Shown piece by piece: positions 36,533 to 48,208 of a DNA stretch of 64,000 bases; position 1 is the stretch's first letter; each line of letters begins with the position of its first letter. Below the pieces are notes generated by a model. It saw only the letters and a list, made by a program, of their open reading frames with translations, was not told the DNA's origin and did no database searches. A program made the translations under genes and the position numbers. The DNA is from Nakazawaea peltata (Eukaryota; Ascomycota; Pichiomycetes; Alaninales; Pachysolenaceae): NCBI GenBank assembly GCA_001599355.1, contig BCGQ01000002.1, positions 757,554-821,553 of the forward strand, given 5' to 3'.

Positions 36533-37351
36533 ATGCAATCCAGAACTTTCACATTCGCTGCTTTAGCTACTATTGCTGCCCAATTGGTCAGTGCCGAGTC
36601 TTCTCCATTGCAAGTCATGAACACTCGTTCCGCCTCTGCCCTTCACTTCACTAGTTGGACTGAATCTGGTGATGTTATCACCGCTGGTAGCTCTGGTGCT
36701 ACCTTCACTATTCAAGATGACACTACCTTGAAGACTTCCGATGGTAAGTATGTTGCCATTGGTCAAGACCAAGCTTTGTCTTTGGTTGACTCTGCCGACG
36801 ATGCCGCTAAGGGTTGGTCTATCGGTGAGACCGAAGGTTCTTTGACTCCATTGAACTACAACGGTCAAAACAGTTTCGTTGGATGCCCAAGCTCCAGTGG
36901 TAGCGGTTACACCATGTACTTTGGTAACACTGCTGACGGTTGTTTGGGTGTTAACTCTTGGGCCGAGGTTTCAGACGACGACTCTTCTTCTTCTGCTTCC
37001 TCCTCTGCTGCTCCATCCTCTGGTTACTACAACACCACTTCTACTGCCGTTGTCTCTGACATTGCTACCACTGTTGTCACCATCACTTCTTGTAGCGACA
37101 ATGCTTGTTCTACTGGTGCCGTTACCACCGGTGTCACTGTTGTCACTTCCACTGAAAATGGTGTTCAAACCGTCTACACTACTTACTGCCCATTGACCTC
37201 TGAGACTCCAGCTGCCACTTCATTGAGTACCATTGCTCCAACTGCCGAGTCTACTACCGCTTCCGTTGAGGTCATGACTGGTGGTGCTAACGCTTTGGCC
37301 GGTGCCACCTTCGGTGCCTTTGGTGCTGCTATGGTCGCCATGTTGATCTAA
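36533..37351 (+). CDS. Secreted GPI-anchored cell-wall protein
   Basis: A 272-residue secreted protein. A signal peptide MQSRTFTFAALATIAAQLVSA is followed by a Cys-containing domain of about 130 residues (to GCLGVNSWAEV), a Ser-rich spacer, a wall-protein motif with TTVVTITSCSDNACSTGAVTTGVTVVTSTENGVQTVYTTYCPLT, a Ser/Thr-rich stretch, and a C-terminal GPI signal ALAGATFGAFGAAMVAMLI. The VxTxTSCxxxxC / TVYTTYCP motif is shared with Sed1- and Flo11-like wall proteins. Codon use is highly biased, so it is probably abundant. No closer name can be given. Confidence 0.88.
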   Translation: MQSRTFTFAALATIAAQLVSAESSPLQVMNTRSASALHFTSWTESGDVITAGSSGATFTIQDDTTLKTSDGKYVAIGQDQALSLVDSADDAAKGWSIGETEGSLTPLNYNGQNSFVGCPSSSGSGYTMYFGNTADGCLGVNSWAEVSDDDSSSSASSSAAPSSGYYNTTSTAVVSDIATTVVTITSCSDNACSTGAVTTGVTVVTSTENGVQTVYTTYCPLTSETPAATSLSTIAPTAESTTASVEVMTGGANALAGATFGAFGAAMVAMLI

Positions 37352-37747
37352 GGGTTTTATCGATACTCTATCGCTTATGTTTTTTGCTTCGTCTATGAAA
37401 TGTTCTATTATTTCTTTTTTTACTACTATTTAATATATTTCCTGCTTTAGATACCAAGATTATCAACTCCAGGGATATGAATAAAATTTTGCATACCTTC
37501 TATTTTAATTTCTCTGTACTTTCGAGTAAAAATAAATCCTCATTTGTCTCTCAGACACCCCCAAATTGATGCGGTAAAGACGTTTTTTTTTTTTTATTTT
37601 TTCTCGCTGAAAGGGCTAAAACAATGCTCATTCAAAGCTGAAGTTGGCTAACAGGGGAGCCAACAGGGGAAGTAATTCTATAAATAATGGGATTCAGGAT
37701 TGAGTTGCTCACATATTAAGATGAACGGTCAACTCTAACACTGCTAG
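37352..37747. other. Intergenic region before the PRM1-like gene
   Basis: About 400 bases, AT-rich, with a long T tract at about 37580-37602 and two copies of AACAGGGGA near 37651. No gene seen. Confidence 0.6.
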
Positions 37748-39472
37748 ATGACAGCTCCGGTGAAGAAAAAAAGAAATAGACTCTTAAGAGCAACCCCTTA
37801 CTTATGTCTCAAATCACGCTTAGCTACGTTTATTTTTGGTGGCATGGTGTTTTATGGCTTGATTGGGATCTTTGGTGTTGAGATCATTCTGTATGGGGTT
37901 AGAAATATTTTAGCAGGAAATGGAAACCTGAGTCGAGTTGTTATGGAGATGAGGCCGAAAATAATTTTGGAGAACGACCATGCCACCTCTCATGTCTTGG
38001 TGGATGATACATTAACCAGTGGCTTTATCAAAGACACTTTAATGAACTACTTAAAAACGTGTCACCAGAGTAATATTCTATTAATAGATTCCAATGAAAA
38101 TTTCATCGAAATAGAGTTGAATGAGTCCCTTGAGTATATTTTGGATATCATGCATTCATTGAGTGATAATGTGATCGATAATCTCAAGACGCAAAATAAC
38201 ACTTTGACTACTGAGTTATCAAATTTTGAAAATAATATGGTCTCTGTTGGGTGGCCACAACTGCCATTAAATGTTTCTATAGATGTTGGAGAAATTGAAG
38301 AGATTCTTCAAATTGCAATAGGTCGAGTTAGCAATTATTCTGATCCGTATTTCGGTCTCCGAAAATCTATCAAACAAGATTTGGAGGAATTGTTCTCTGA
38401 ATATACGGAGTATTTTGAGGAGGCTTTTGAGACATTAGGAAGTTCTGACCTTTTGACTTCAATTGTGTCTGATTACAGATTAGATGGTGAGGCCCAGGTA
38501 GACAAATTTGAGAGTTCCTTTACTGAAGAGAGTGAAGATAGTCTGAAATTGTTAGAATTAGTAACCAAGATATCTCGTAAATACTACATCATAATAACGG
38601 TAACCATAGTCATAGTTTCAATTTGTGGAGGAATAAATATATGGGTCCAATGTAGACATGAGATTATGGTTTCAGATTATGTCACCAATTCCTCTATGGT
38701 TTTCCCTGATTGGGTAGAGATGTTTCAATGGCTGAAAAATCATCAAGTCGATTACACCTATAGGATTCAAGTAGGGATCTTGAATTTTTGCGGTTTCGTG
38801 TATGATAAAGATGAATGGGAGATTAAATTGAAATGGTTTAATTCTCTGTTATTTTCTAGCGATTCAAGATTACCTGTTTTGATTAAATTCTCTTTAATTA
38901 TGGGGATATTCTCTTTAATGATAAGTAAATATGAAGAAGTATTGGATAAGACAATGAACACTTCGTATCAAGATTCAAATTTAGCAAGTTTCAATACTAA
39001 TTATTCTTCAGTGTCAAAATTTCAAGTTAGTTCAACCTTGAATACAAAATATTCCAATCAAACAGCCCAGGCCCTATTCCAACTGAATATTTATTCACTT
39101 CTTGATGAACATGCCTCTGATATTTCCAATATCTCGGAAACTTTGGTTGAACCAGAACTTGGATTCAGTCTCGGGTGCACTAACACCTCACATTTTCATC
39201 AAATTCTTGAAACTTATTTCGAATTTACCTCAAACCTTCAAACTGATTTGGAACTTCAGTCCTCTACAAATCTCTCCCTAAATTTACAAGGAAGCATCTC
39301 TCTACCTAACCAGTCCAACACCTCAGCCAACCACAACTCAACTGAATATCCTCAAAATCCTCTCACATATTACTCATATCTTCTCAAAGCAATCTCCCTA
39401 GTCACATCACTCCTCTACTTCCTCGTCCTCCTCACTTTCCTCTTCATCTCCCTACGACTCACCCCCAACTAA
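37748..39472 (+). CDS. PRM1: Multi-pass membrane protein, PRM1-like
   Basis: A 574-residue protein with a basic start (MTAPVKKKRNRLLRATPY), membrane segments at about 25-50, 277-300, 376-393 and 545-570, and two large outside loops rich in N-glycosylation sites and amphipathic helices. This layout (TM, large loop, two TMs, large loop, TM) and the late SLGCTNTSHFHQILETYF segment fit Prm1, which helps plasma-membrane fusion of mating cells. Sequence identity to Saccharomyces Prm1 looks low, and the call rests mostly on topology. Alternative: an unrelated fungal membrane protein. Codon use is relaxed (low expression). Confidence 0.55.
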   Translation: MTAPVKKKRNRLLRATPYLCLKSRLATFIFGGMVFYGLIGIFGVEIILYGVRNILAGNGNLSRVVMEMRPKIILENDHATSHVLVDDTLTSGFIKDTLMNYLKTCHQSNILLIDSNENFIEIELNESLEYILDIMHSLSDNVIDNLKTQNNTLTTELSNFENNMVSVGWPQLPLNVSIDVGEIEEILQIAIGRVSNYSDPYFGLRKSIKQDLEELFSEYTEYFEEAFETLGSSDLLTSIVSDYRLDGEAQVDKFESSFTEESEDSLKLLELVTKISRKYYIIITVTIVIVSICGGINIWVQCRHEIMVSDYVTNSSMVFPDWVEMFQWLKNHQVDYTYRIQVGILNFCGFVYDKDEWEIKLKWFNSLLFSSDSRLPVLIKFSLIMGIFSLMISKYEEVLDKTMNTSYQDSNLASFNTNYSSVSKFQVSSTLNTKYSNQTAQALFQLNIYSLLDEHASDISNISETLVEPELGFSLGCTNTSHFHQILETYFEFTSNLQTDLELQSSTNLSLNLQGSISLPNQSNTSANHNSTEYPQNPLTYYSYLLKAISLVTSLLYFLVLLTFLFISLRLTPN

Positions 39473-39776
39473 CCCCCCATCTCAGCCCCAAAATTGTCCC
39501 GCGCACGACCCCAAGATCCAAGGCGTTCCAAACTAGCAACTCTTGATTATTACCCAATTCGGAAATTATAAATAGCAAAAAAACCTTCAAACGCAAAAAA
39601 ACTTTAAAAAATTTATGTAATAGCGCTAAGTCGATCATCTTTAAGGTAAAGAAGCCCATAGGCCGACGGTATTTATTCATTCGAGGACCAGACACATATA
39701 TTTAAATGATAATACTCATATAGGGGTTATAAGAGGAGAGAAGCTTAGTTTTGTTTATTTATTGAAGTAACACAAG
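39473..39776. other. Intergenic region between the PRM1-like gene and NOT5
   Basis: About 300 bases, AT-rich, probably the NOT5 promoter with ATATATTTAAA near 39697. A minus-strand frame at 39459-39695 is not supported. No gene seen. Confidence 0.6.
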
Positions 39777-41743
39777 ATGGCGCATAGGAAGTTACAACAG
39801 TAAGTTTTTTAATAGGAGAAAATTTTTCTGGCCCAACCGACGACAAGTTACTAACGTTGAGATGTAGGGAGATTGATCGTGTGTTTAAAAAGATCAACGA
39901 GGGGTTAGAGGTGTTCGACACACTTTATGAGAGACATGGGAATTCGCAGAATTCTTCTCAGAAGGAGAAGTTGGAGTCTGATTTGAAGAAAGAGATCAAG
40001 AAATTACAGCGGTTCCGTGAGCAAATCAAGAATTGGCAATCCACCAGTGAGGTGAAGGACAAGGACAAGTTGCTAGAGTATCGTAAAATGGTAGAACATG
40101 CTATGGAGCAGTATAAATTGGTAGAAAAAAACTCCAAGACCAAGCTGTATTCGGATCAATCTTTGATGAGCCATAAACCGAAGGAGATGGACCCGGAGGA
40201 GAGGGAGAGATATGATACAGTGCAGTTTATTAACAATTCCTTGAGTGAATTAGAGCTCCAGATTGAGCTGTTAGAGCTGGAATTGGATAGGATACTGGGT
40301 GCAAAGAAGGGTAAGAAGACGTCATATGCTGATTCTGAAAGAAAGAATGAAGTTATGGAATTTTTGAGAATTGATAGATTCCACCAAGAGAAATGGGAAC
40401 AAATCTTACGTTTATTGGAGAATGATGTGTTGAATCCACTGGATGTCCTTGAAATCAAAGATGGAATCGAGTATTTCCTCGAGTCTAATCAAGATCCAGA
40501 GTTTTATGAAGATGACACAATATATGATGACTTGAATTTAGATGAGAATGAGTTGGTGAATGAGGTTAATATTTCACTTAAAGAGAAATCCGAGGAGGAG
40601 CTGCGTGCAGCTGAAGCTCTGGAGAATTCTGCATCTCCTAGCCCTGCTGTTCCTACTGCAACTAGGGCTGTTTCATCTGGAGCTGCTGTTAGAAGTACGA
40701 CTCCTAATACTAGTGAGTCTATTGCTCTGCCACCTCTGGCTCAAAGACTGGTATCCACTACCTCCGTACCGTCTTCTAATACTCAGAGTCTGACTCCAAG
40801 AAAAGGAACACCAGTATTATCGGTGATATCCAGCTCTAATGGTACATCATTTGCGGCCGCAGCTGCTGCCTCGGCAACTCCTGTTACTGCAAATTTGAAA
40901 CCTGCTCCAATCCGTAACAGAATCAAGGGTGATATTTCATGGTCAGCTGCATTGGCTGGACTGTCTAGTAATGGTAACTCGACCACGACTACTGCTGCTT
41001 CTTCAGTAGCTGGTACTGAACCATCAACTGCCGCAGATAATGTAAGTAGTACTGAACAAGAAGTTACTTCGACTGAATACCAAACTGAAGAATCTCGTCC
41101 TTCGTCCGTGGTACATAATCTCGAAGCAAAATCTAATGGAGTCAATCTGAACCTGAAACAATCTCTTTCAAGTCTGATCAGAACAGCCACATTAGCATCT
41201 ACTGTTGAACAAGATGACTCTGAAATCGCTAATGATGATGATTTATTAGTGCTACCTCCTGGATTACAAGATATCATTGCTTCATACGCTTCCGCTAAGA
41301 AGTCTTCTACTCCAGTTCAAGTGGATAGTTGTGGTCTGATGTTACGTTGTCATCGTCAAGAGTCTCCATTACCAGAGAGAGTTATTCCTAGTTCTGAAGA
41401 TGCCCAAAAGGCTTACAATACATGGATGTTCATCAGAGCCAACGGCAAAGTTCTGGAGTTGATAAGTAAATTGGACCCAGCTACTTTGTTCTTCATTTAT
41501 TACTACAGTATCTTGCCACAAGAGAAGAAATTGGCCGAGAATGCTTTGTTCACCAAAGGATGGAAGTTACATAAGAGTAATGTTTATTGGTTGCAAAGAT
41601 TGAGTGATCCATTGATTTTCCCAACATATGAACAAGGACATTACAGAGTATTTGATGCAACTAAATGGATAGTACAGGAGCATCCTGGATTCCAATTGGT
41701 ATATTCTGATTTCCTTCCTGAGACGGTACCAAACTTGGCTTAG
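39777..41743 (+). CDS. NOT5: CCR4-NOT subunit NOT5/NOT3, two exons
   Basis: A subunit of the CCR4-NOT complex, which deadenylates mRNA and senses stalled ribosomes. Exon 1 is 39777-39799 (MAHRKLQQ, split in the last codon) and exon 2 is 39868-41743; the product is 632 residues. The intron (68 nt) has GTAAGT, TACTAAC at 39849-39855 and GTAG. The N-terminal coiled coil is nearly invariant (EIDRVFKKINEGLEVFDTLYERH, KLQRFREQIKNWQSTSEVKDK). A Ser/Ala-rich linker follows, and the C-terminal NOT box runs from about 490 to 632 (YNTWMFIRANGKVLELISKLDPATLFFIYYYSILPQEKKLAENAL). The frame beginning at 39857 uses intron sequence. NOT3 versus NOT5 cannot be decided; many yeasts have one gene. Confidence 0.95.
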
Positions 41744-41808
41744 TCACCATTTTGACATTTAAATTATTGATTTTGAAAAGACAGTTCTGTGTATTAAGTG
41801 TAGTTGTA

Positions 41809-41855
41809 TGGACTGTAGAGAAATGTGGACTGTAGAGAAATATGGACTGTAGAGG
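41809..41855. repeat. Tandem repeat of a 17-base unit downstream of NOT5
   Basis: TGGACTGTAGAGAAAT(G/A) occurs at 41809-41825 and 41826-41842, with a shortened third copy at 41843-41855. It lies in the convergent 3' region between NOT5 and the kinase gene. Confidence 0.9.
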
Positions 41856-41992
41856 AACTGTGGTTATCGAGAAGCAGTACACAAATATGTTATTAATCTA
41901 GTATTACAATGTATATAGTTCACTTGTTGAGACTTCTCTCCCTTGTTTGGGACTTATCTCCTTAGTTCTCGGTAGAGATCTCCTTAGAAGGA

Positions 41993-43702
41993 TCACTTTC
42001 CCTTTAGTAAAGAATTAAGATCATGCATACCTTTAGAGGATGTGATTTTAGCCAAATTTTGTTCAACTTTGGATCTGGTTAAGCCTGAAGATTTGGCAGG
42101 TTTTTGTAATTTCAAAGGTTTGGATGTTTGATAAAATGTTGAATGCGATGATGAGGTTTGGTTGCCGGAATTTTCTATATGAGAAGCATATGTTGGAGAT
42201 GTAGGTGTTACTGGAGCAGATGCATTGTTGAAATTTGGAGTTAGGGTCAGTTTTTGAGGTGGAACAAATAAGAGTTCAGAATCCTTTGATATATCCGGTC
42301 CAGATTCCACAGTATATTCACTCAGTCTATGATCACTAAGTGGTAATGAAAAACATGAATTTTGTAAAGGATTAGGATTGTTCATTAAAGAAGCACTGAA
42401 CAATTGATTTGTACTCGATGAAACCAGAAATTGAGACTCAGCTGATCCACTCGACGGTAATGATGATTCATCTTCCAAATCACTCTCGCATTCATCATCT
42501 TCAGGAACTTTAACAAATGGTGTTATTTCAGGTATTGTTTGCTCGGTAGTATTCCATAAAGATGAAGATGAAGATGCAAAGGAAGAGTTAGCTGAAGGAT
42601 ATTTGGACTTCTTCTTACGGCTCATCAATTTACTCAATGCCGATTCGATACTTCCAAGACTGGAATCACGACTTCTTGGTACAATATACGATTCATTGAA
42701 CTTCAAAAACAGTTTCCTTTGCTTATCATTAAGATCATAAGTTAAGAAATCCGATTTCTTCACTTGTTCAATGCTCAGTCTTTTATCAGGGTTTTTAGTC
42801 ATCATTTTCTCCAATAATTCACAAAATTTGGTGAAAATTATAATCTTCTCTCCATGACTGTACTTTTCACTAGTGGTATAATTATTAAAGATTGGACAAA
42901 TAGTCATTGGTTTGAATTCCAATGGGTCATTCAGGATCTTATTGAAAAGTTTAAACTCATTATCGCTGAAATATGGGAAATGCTGGAATATTAACCAATA
43001 AAAAGTCACTCCAAGTGACCATATATCTATTTTGTAATCCAATTTTGACTTGTCAAGAGAGAATGATGAGGAAGGCGATCCTGATTCTTTGAATATTGAA
43101 AGTTCCGGTGGCATAAATAATGGTGTCCCCATTGTACTACTCAACTGAAAATGATCTACAGAATCATCTCCAGTTAATTGATATGAAATTCCAAAATCTG
43201 ATAATTTAATGACCCCTTCTGAATTGATCAATATATTCGAAGGCTTGATATCCCGATGAACTATCCCATTTAAATGCAAAAATTCCAAAGCTGATACGAT
43301 GGAACGGAATGACGTGAACACGTTGGAAATACTACTCAAATTCTTGAAATTCATCTCCCCCATTGAACAGTACTCTAGTATCATATACACTTTATTCTGC
43401 TGATAAGATTTGTCGATCTCCTTATTGCTGGTGATCACGTTGTATAGTGTCAAGATATTTGGGTGGTTATATTCTCGGAGGAGGTTCATTATCTTGATTT
43501 CATTTTGGATCTTGGTGAGGGAGTTGTAATTTTGATAGTTAATGGTCGGTCTATCATGTTGCTTAATAATTTTGATTGCAAAGAGGGAGGATGACTGGAG
43601 GGTTTGCAGGAGAACCACCTTACTGAACTTCCCATCACTGAGTTTCTTGATCACTTTGAAGTTATTCAAGGATTTGACCTCTTCTTTAGTTGATATCTCC
43701 AT
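41993..43702 (-). CDS. Serine/threonine kinase, SAK1/TOS3/ELM1-like (SNF1-activating type)
   Basis: A 569-residue kinase. The kinase domain spans about 15-345: glycine loop LSDGKFSKV (a degenerate loop without the last glycines), K44 (FAIKIIK), HRDIKPSN (D151), DFG (D169) and activation loop STMGTPLFMPPE, the CaMKK-like form found in the SNF1-activating kinases Sak1, Tos3 and Elm1. The C-terminal 220 residues are Ser-rich with no clear domain. The first ATG is 43702 (MEISTKEEVK); a GTG nine codons upstream is not a start. Substrate is inferred; SNF1 activation is the likely job. Confidence 0.82.
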   Translation of the reverse strand: MEISTKEEVKSLNNFKVIKKLSDGKFSKVVLLQTLQSSSLFAIKIIKQHDRPTINYQNYNSLTKIQNEIKIMNLLREYNHPNILTLYNVITSNKEIDKSYQQNKVYMILEYCSMGEMNFKNLSSISNVFTSFRSIVSALEFLHLNGIVHRDIKPSNILINSEGVIKLSDFGISYQLTGDDSVDHFQLSSTMGTPLFMPPELSIFKESGSPSSSFSLDKSKLDYKIDIWSLGVTFYWLIFQHFPYFSDNEFKLFNKILNDPLEFKPMTICPIFNNYTTSEKYSHGEKIIIFTKFCELLEKMMTKNPDKRLSIEQVKKSDFLTYDLNDKQRKLFLKFNESYIVPRSRDSSLGSIESALSKLMSRKKKSKYPSANSSFASSSSSLWNTTEQTIPEITPFVKVPEDDECESDLEDESSLPSSGSAESQFLVSSSTNQLFSASLMNNPNPLQNSCFSLPLSDHRLSEYTVESGPDISKDSELLFVPPQKLTLTPNFNNASAPVTPTSPTYASHIENSGNQTSSSHSTFYQTSKPLKLQKPAKSSGLTRSKVEQNLAKITSSKGMHDLNSLLKGK

Positions 43703-44005
43703 GGTTTGGTGTCTCAGGTTTAGCGCCACTATGAATCTTTAGCGTGCTTTATCTTTGAGGAGACGCGTAAGGGGAAGGAGGTTAAGGGGTAGAGCACATT
43801 ATTAAATTGCGCGATGGAGAGCGGATTACGAAAATTGATGCTCGCTGGCTGGAAGGCCCGAAGGCGTGTAGGCCAGCACGGGGCAGGCAGGTTTGGGGCA
43901 GGCGGGAGGGAAGGCGGGAAACAGGGCTCTGGTGGGGTCTCTCCACTTTACTATCCCACTACATATCACTCATTCACATATTTATTATCTTATTTACAAG
44001 TCAGT
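43703..44005. other. Intergenic region between the kinase and AFG3
   Basis: About 300 bases. A G-rich patch lies near 43870-43935. Three overlapping plus-strand frames here are shadows. No gene seen. Confidence 0.6.
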
Positions 44006-46177
44006 CTATTTCTCAATATACTTCTCAAATGCCTCATTCTTAGTAGCAAATGGCCTCTCCCCTAACAATGCTACCATATCATCTCTAGAGATCACCTCTT
44101 TATCAAGTAAGAGCTTAGCTACCTTATCAACATCCTCAATCTTTTCCTTCAACAACTTAGTACATTCTTCATGACAGTAATTGATGATTCTCTTGATTTC
44201 TTGGTCGATCAATTCGGAAGTTCTTTCACTGAATGGCTTATGAACTTGGTATCCTCCACTATTCTTATCGTTTTCAAAGGCAATTGTACCCAATTTCTTA
44301 GACATTCCTAATCTTGTGATCATCAGAGTGGCCATTCTGGTAACTTTGCTGAAATCGTCTGAGGCACCAGTAGTGACAGATTTGAAATGTAATTCCTCAC
44401 TAACTCTACCACCTAAAGCCATAATCATTCTATGCATGAATTGCTCTTCAGAAACCAAATATTGATCTCCTGGTAAATATTGCAGGTATCCCAAAGCACC
44501 TTGTCCTCTTGGAATAATCGAAACCTTCAATAATGGATCCAGATGTTCCAAATACCAACCACAGATGGCATGTCCAGCTTCATGGTAAGCAACGGTCTTC
44601 TTCTCTTCTGGAGACAAAACCTTGGATTTCTTTTCTAAACCTGCAATTACTCTTTCAATGGCCAGTTCAAAATGATGAATCTCGACAAATTCAGCATCTT
44701 TTCTAGCAGCGAACAAAGCGGCTTCATTACAAACATTGGCAATATCAGCACCGGCAAAACCAGGAGTAAGAGCTGCTAATTTACCAACAAATTCATCGTT
44801 GATATCTTCCTTTAACTTGATCTTACTCAAGTAAACTTTGTAGATCTCTTTTCTACCTTCGATATCTGGTCTGTCAATAGTGATATGACGATCGAATCTA
44901 CCAGGTCTTAAAAGAGCTTTATCCAAGATATCAGATCTGTTTGTACCAGCTAAGACAACGACATGGTCAGAGCTTTCAAATCCATCCATCTCCACTAACA
45001 ATTGATTCAAAGTAGCTTCTTTCTCGTCGTTGGATCCCATAGCATTTTTACTACGTTCCTTACCAATAGCATCGATTTCATCGACAAAGATGATGGCAGG
45101 AGCCATCTTTCTTGCTTGTTGGAACAAGTCACGAACTCTGGAAGCACCAACACCTACAAACATTTCGACAAATTCAGACCCCGAAACAGATAAGAAAGGA
45201 ACACCGGCCTCTCCAGCAGTTGCCTTGGCCAAAAGAGTCTTACCAGTACCTGGAGGACCCGATAAGATAGCACCTCTTGGGATCTTAGCACCAAGTTTTT
45301 CATATTTCAGTGGATTTTTCAAGAATTGAACAAACTCCATAATTTCTTCCTTCAGTTCATCACACCCCGCAACATCTTTGAACTTGACCTTGATATCACT
45401 CTCTTGATTGAACAATTTAGCCTTAGATTTACCAACATTGAATAATCCACCTAAACCTCCACCGGCTCCACCGGCTCCTGTTCCCTTTGATGAATTTCTC
45501 ATTTTGAATGTGATCCAATATAACCCACCTAATAATAAAGCGGTTGGGACAAATGGCAAAAGGTAAGACAACCAGCTGGTTTTCTCAACATATGAAACTG
45601 GAATTCTCTCACTGGATGGAATACCTAACTTATTCTGGACCAGATCCAACTGTTCCTCGAAGAAATCAACAGATCCAATAGTGAAACGAACTACATGTTG
45701 AGATCCAAACACCGATCTTTGACCCAGTCCATAATCACCTTGAGCAAGCAACTCAGCCTCAACATAAGACTTATTAATGACAGAAATACGTTTAACGAGT
45801 CCCTTTTCTAAATATTTGACCTTGAAATCTTGGAAAGACAATGGTGTTGCCTCCTCTTGAGAACCATTGAAAAGATACTCAGCCAATACAATGACCACGG
45901 CGGTAACGACGGTGGCCATCACTTCAGTTTGTCTGTTCCTTTGAGGTGGTTGAGGGCCCTTCTTGTTACTGTTCTTATCGTTCTTTGGTGGTTCATTGAA
46001 TCTTGGTTTCGAGTTATTGAACATCAATTTTGGATACGTTTGGAAAGACCTCGATTGCCTAAGGTCAATTTTGAAGTGAGACTTCAAAAGGGCGGTCCTA
46101 GTTAATGATGGTGAGGACATTTTGGCCGCAAAAGACGGCGCTATCCTGGCATTTCTCAATATCACCGGTCCAAGCAT
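44006..46177 (-). CDS. AFG3: Mitochondrial m-AAA protease subunit
   Basis: A 723-residue inner-membrane metalloprotease that degrades misfolded proteins and matures the ribosomal protein MrpL32; its partner is Yta12. It has a basic presequence, TM1 at about 87-103, an intermembrane-space domain, TM2 at about 203-224, a Gly-rich linker, the AAA domain (Walker A GPPGTGKT at 307-314, VDEIDAIG, the [22 protein letters not shown]) and the peptidase with HEAGH near residue 525. Sequence matches Afg3 better than Yta12 ([28 protein letters not shown]). Its neighbour is BIM1, as in Saccharomyces, though the relative orientation differs. Confidence 0.95.
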   Translation of the reverse strand: MLGPVILRNARIAPSFAAKMSSPSLTRTALLKSHFKIDLRQSRSFQTYPKLMFNNSKPRFNEPPKNDKNSNKKGPQPPQRNRQTEVMATVVTAVVIVLAEYLFNGSQEEATPLSFQDFKVKYLEKGLVKRISVINKSYVEAELLAQGDYGLGQRSVFGSQHVVRFTIGSVDFFEEQLDLVQNKLGIPSSERIPVSYVEKTSWLSYLLPFVPTALLLGGLYWITFKMRNSSKGTGAGGAGGGLGGLFNVGKSKAKLFNQESDIKVKFKDVAGCDELKEEIMEFVQFLKNPLKYEKLGAKIPRGAILSGPPGTGKTLLAKATAGEAGVPFLSVSGSEFVEMFVGVGASRVRDLFQQARKMAPAIIFVDEIDAIGKERSKNAMGSNDEKEATLNQLLVEMDGFESSDHVVVLAGTNRSDILDKALLRPGRFDRHITIDRPDIEGRKEIYKVYLSKIKLKEDINDEFVGKLAALTPGFAGADIANVCNEAALFAARKDAEFVEIHHFELAIERVIAGLEKKSKVLSPEEKKTVAYHEAGHAICGWYLEHLDPLLKVSIIPRGQGALGYLQYLPGDQYLVSEEQFMHRMIMALGGRVSEELHFKSVTTGASDDFSKVTRMATLMITRLGMSKKLGTIAFENDKNSGGYQVHKPFSERTSELIDQEIKRIINYCHEECTKLLKEKIEDVDKVAKLLLDKEVISRDDMVALLGERPFATKNEAFEKYIEK

Positions 46178-46435
46178 GTTTCTGGATACAACAGCGCTGG
46201 TTCCGTTAGGTTCGTCTCTTCTCGTCTCCTTTTCACCCTTTGAAAGTGGGTGTTTTTTGCCTCTGTGCGGGAAGTGTTGAGATTTTTTGCCCCAGCGGAA
46301 AGTGATTTCCTAAAATGGAATTGGATGAAAATGCACGACTAATCGGTTTAAGAGGGGTGTTGTTGGTTAGTGGAGGGGCACTGGTGGAGATGAGGAAGGT
46401 CGAGAGATTATTCCATGGCATGTATTATTTATAAA

Positions 46436-47386
46436 TCAGAAGGTTTCCTCATCAAGAATCATCTGCTCACTAGCACCATTCGAAATTTCAGAATTTTGAT
46501 TCATATTAGTTTCCGATTCTGGTACTTGGAATCCTTCTTCTGTACTATATAAAATTTCTTCCACTTGAGATAATAAACCTGTTACTGTGATTTCATTACT
46601 GTTGTTCTTGATCAATTCTTGAACACTTTGAGTGAGGATTTCGATCTCCCGAAGTTTGTTGAAATAGAAGTTTCTCTCTGTTTCGAGTCCCTCACCTGCA
46701 ATTTTATATTCTTCCAAATCCAGACTCAGTGCTTGGAGATCAGATTTAGCGTAAGCCAACTCTTCATTGAGCTTTTTAATCTGTGATTGTAACAGAGCTG
46801 AAGATCCTCCAAGGGCAGATGAATTTGAAGGTGAGTTTACCCCTAATGAAGATGAAGATGAAGAACTTACACGTCTTCCTGCTGTTCTAAGTGTAGAAGA
46901 CAGTGTAGAATTACCATAGGATGGAGTTCTGGATCTCAGCAGAGCCCTTGAAACCGGCAGTTGCAGAGATGGTAACAGCAGTGTTTTCTTTGGCCCTACT
47001 GATTGAGGATTCCCCTTGACTCCATTTCTTCTTGCAACAGCATCATATGGTGTCTCATCTTTATGCTCCATCCAAAATCTCTTGATCCATTGTAAAAACT
47101 CCAAATTGTCCTGGAATTTGCACTTGATCAATCTCTCAACTGGGATCGGTTTGGAGATGCCATGTCTAACAAAACATGATTGTAATATTTTGTAATTTTG
47201 ATAATAATTGTACTCAGATGCGTTCAATTCGAATTTCAATTTGGATATTGGGATATCCTGGAAAATAGAGTCCATAACCTGGCAATACAGCAGTCCTGTC
47301 CCACATTGTTCTACCTTTGTATAACTGAACTGAAGAAGCTCATTGAGCCAATTCAATAATTCGGATCTTGACTCTCCAACAACCAT
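46436..47386 (-). CDS. BIM1: EB1-family microtubule plus-end protein
   Basis: Bim1 tracks growing microtubule ends and works in spindle positioning. The 316-residue protein has an N-terminal calponin-homology domain (SRSELLNWLNELLQFSYTKVEQCGTG, YCQVMDSIFQDIPISKLKF, NYKILQSCFVRHGISKPIPVERLIKCKFQDNLEFLQWIKRFW), a Ser-rich linker, a coiled coil and EB1 domain at about 205-265 (LETERNFYFNKLREIEILTQ), and an acidic tail. Two adjacent CTG codons (47288-47293) turn the standard reading GLLYCQ into the family form GAAYCQ when read as Ala. AFG3 is next to it, as in Saccharomyces. Confidence 0.96.
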   Translation of the reverse strand: MVVGESRSELLNWLNELLQFSYTKVEQCGTGLLYCQVMDSIFQDIPISKLKFELNASEYNYYQNYKILQSCFVRHGISKPIPVERLIKCKFQDNLEFLQWIKRFWMEHKDETPYDAVARRNGVKGNPQSVGPKKTLLLPSLQLPVSRALLRSRTPSYGNSTLSSTLRTAGRRVSSSSSSSLGVNSPSNSSALGGSSALLQSQIKKLNEELAYAKSDLQALSLDLEEYKIAGEGLETERNFYFNKLREIEILTQSVQELIKNNSNEITVTGLLSQVEEILYSTEEGFQVPESETNMNQNSEISNGASEQMILDEETF

Positions 47387-48208
47387 ATTTTAGTCAAAAA
47401 TGCAAGACACAGTCACCTGAAAGATATTCCTCGGTTTAAATTATATATATATATCTATATATAACCCTTGTCTATACTCAATAGTTGTTTAAGACAGTAA
47501 ACAAACCCAGCAAAAACCGTACACGTTAAAATGTTTTTTTGTGTTGACGAGGTAAGAGAATTTCCTATTTGGGTGACGTGTCTGAGATGAGATAGTTCCG
47601 GAAGAGGAAGTCAAATTGGTATATATATTGGCAGGTGATTTCCCAAAGGGGAAGTCAAATTGGGGGTGGGGGGAGGTTCACAAAGTGGGTTTAGTATGTG
47701 CATTCAGTATAATAAGAAGATGTTATGTGAAATGAGGTTAGGTGAATATACGGTGGGGTAGAGATTATAGATGACTCTGATGGGTTTAGTGAGAATGTTG
47801 ATAGAACAATAGAACTATTAACATAGAGTAGACTGTTTGGTAATACTTGTTGTTTCAGAGTACTTCTAACAAAACTACTCTCTCTACTAATCACCCCTAA
47901 TTATCCACCAAATGAATCTATTTCTCCCCCAGGTATTACCCCCATTCCCAGTCCTCTCTCCTACAAATCATATATTACTCCATTTCTATTAACAGCTATA
48001 TATAAGTAAAGGGTTATTAATTAGAAACATGCCGACACCCCTCTTATCGGTAAAGGGGCACCTCTTTAATAAGGAAAACAAGTAGTCTGCACCCCTAAAA
48101 CCAGGAAAAAATTACTATTAAATCAAAACTTTTTGCTTATCGTGAGATTAGTTTGGAAATCATCGCTGGGGATGAGTTCAAACTGGGATCATATCAATTG
48201 AGGATGGA
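47387..48208. other. Intergenic region between BIM1 and the C2H2 gene
   Basis: About 820 bases. A TATATATATATCTATATATA tract lies near 47444. A repeated phrase (GAAGTCAAATTGG) occurs near 47607 and 47650. An ATG with a following GTAAGA at 47531 mimics a first exon but nothing follows. The minus frame at 47691-47894 is unsupported. No gene seen. Confidence 0.55.

Noticed and set aside
43807-44174. Three overlapping plus-strand frames
   Set aside because: They overlap each other and the AFG3 3' end, with low-complexity Gly/Arg content.
47531-47560. ATG followed by seven codons and GTAAGA, like a first exon
   Set aside because: No TACTAAC and acceptor leading to an open frame were found downstream.
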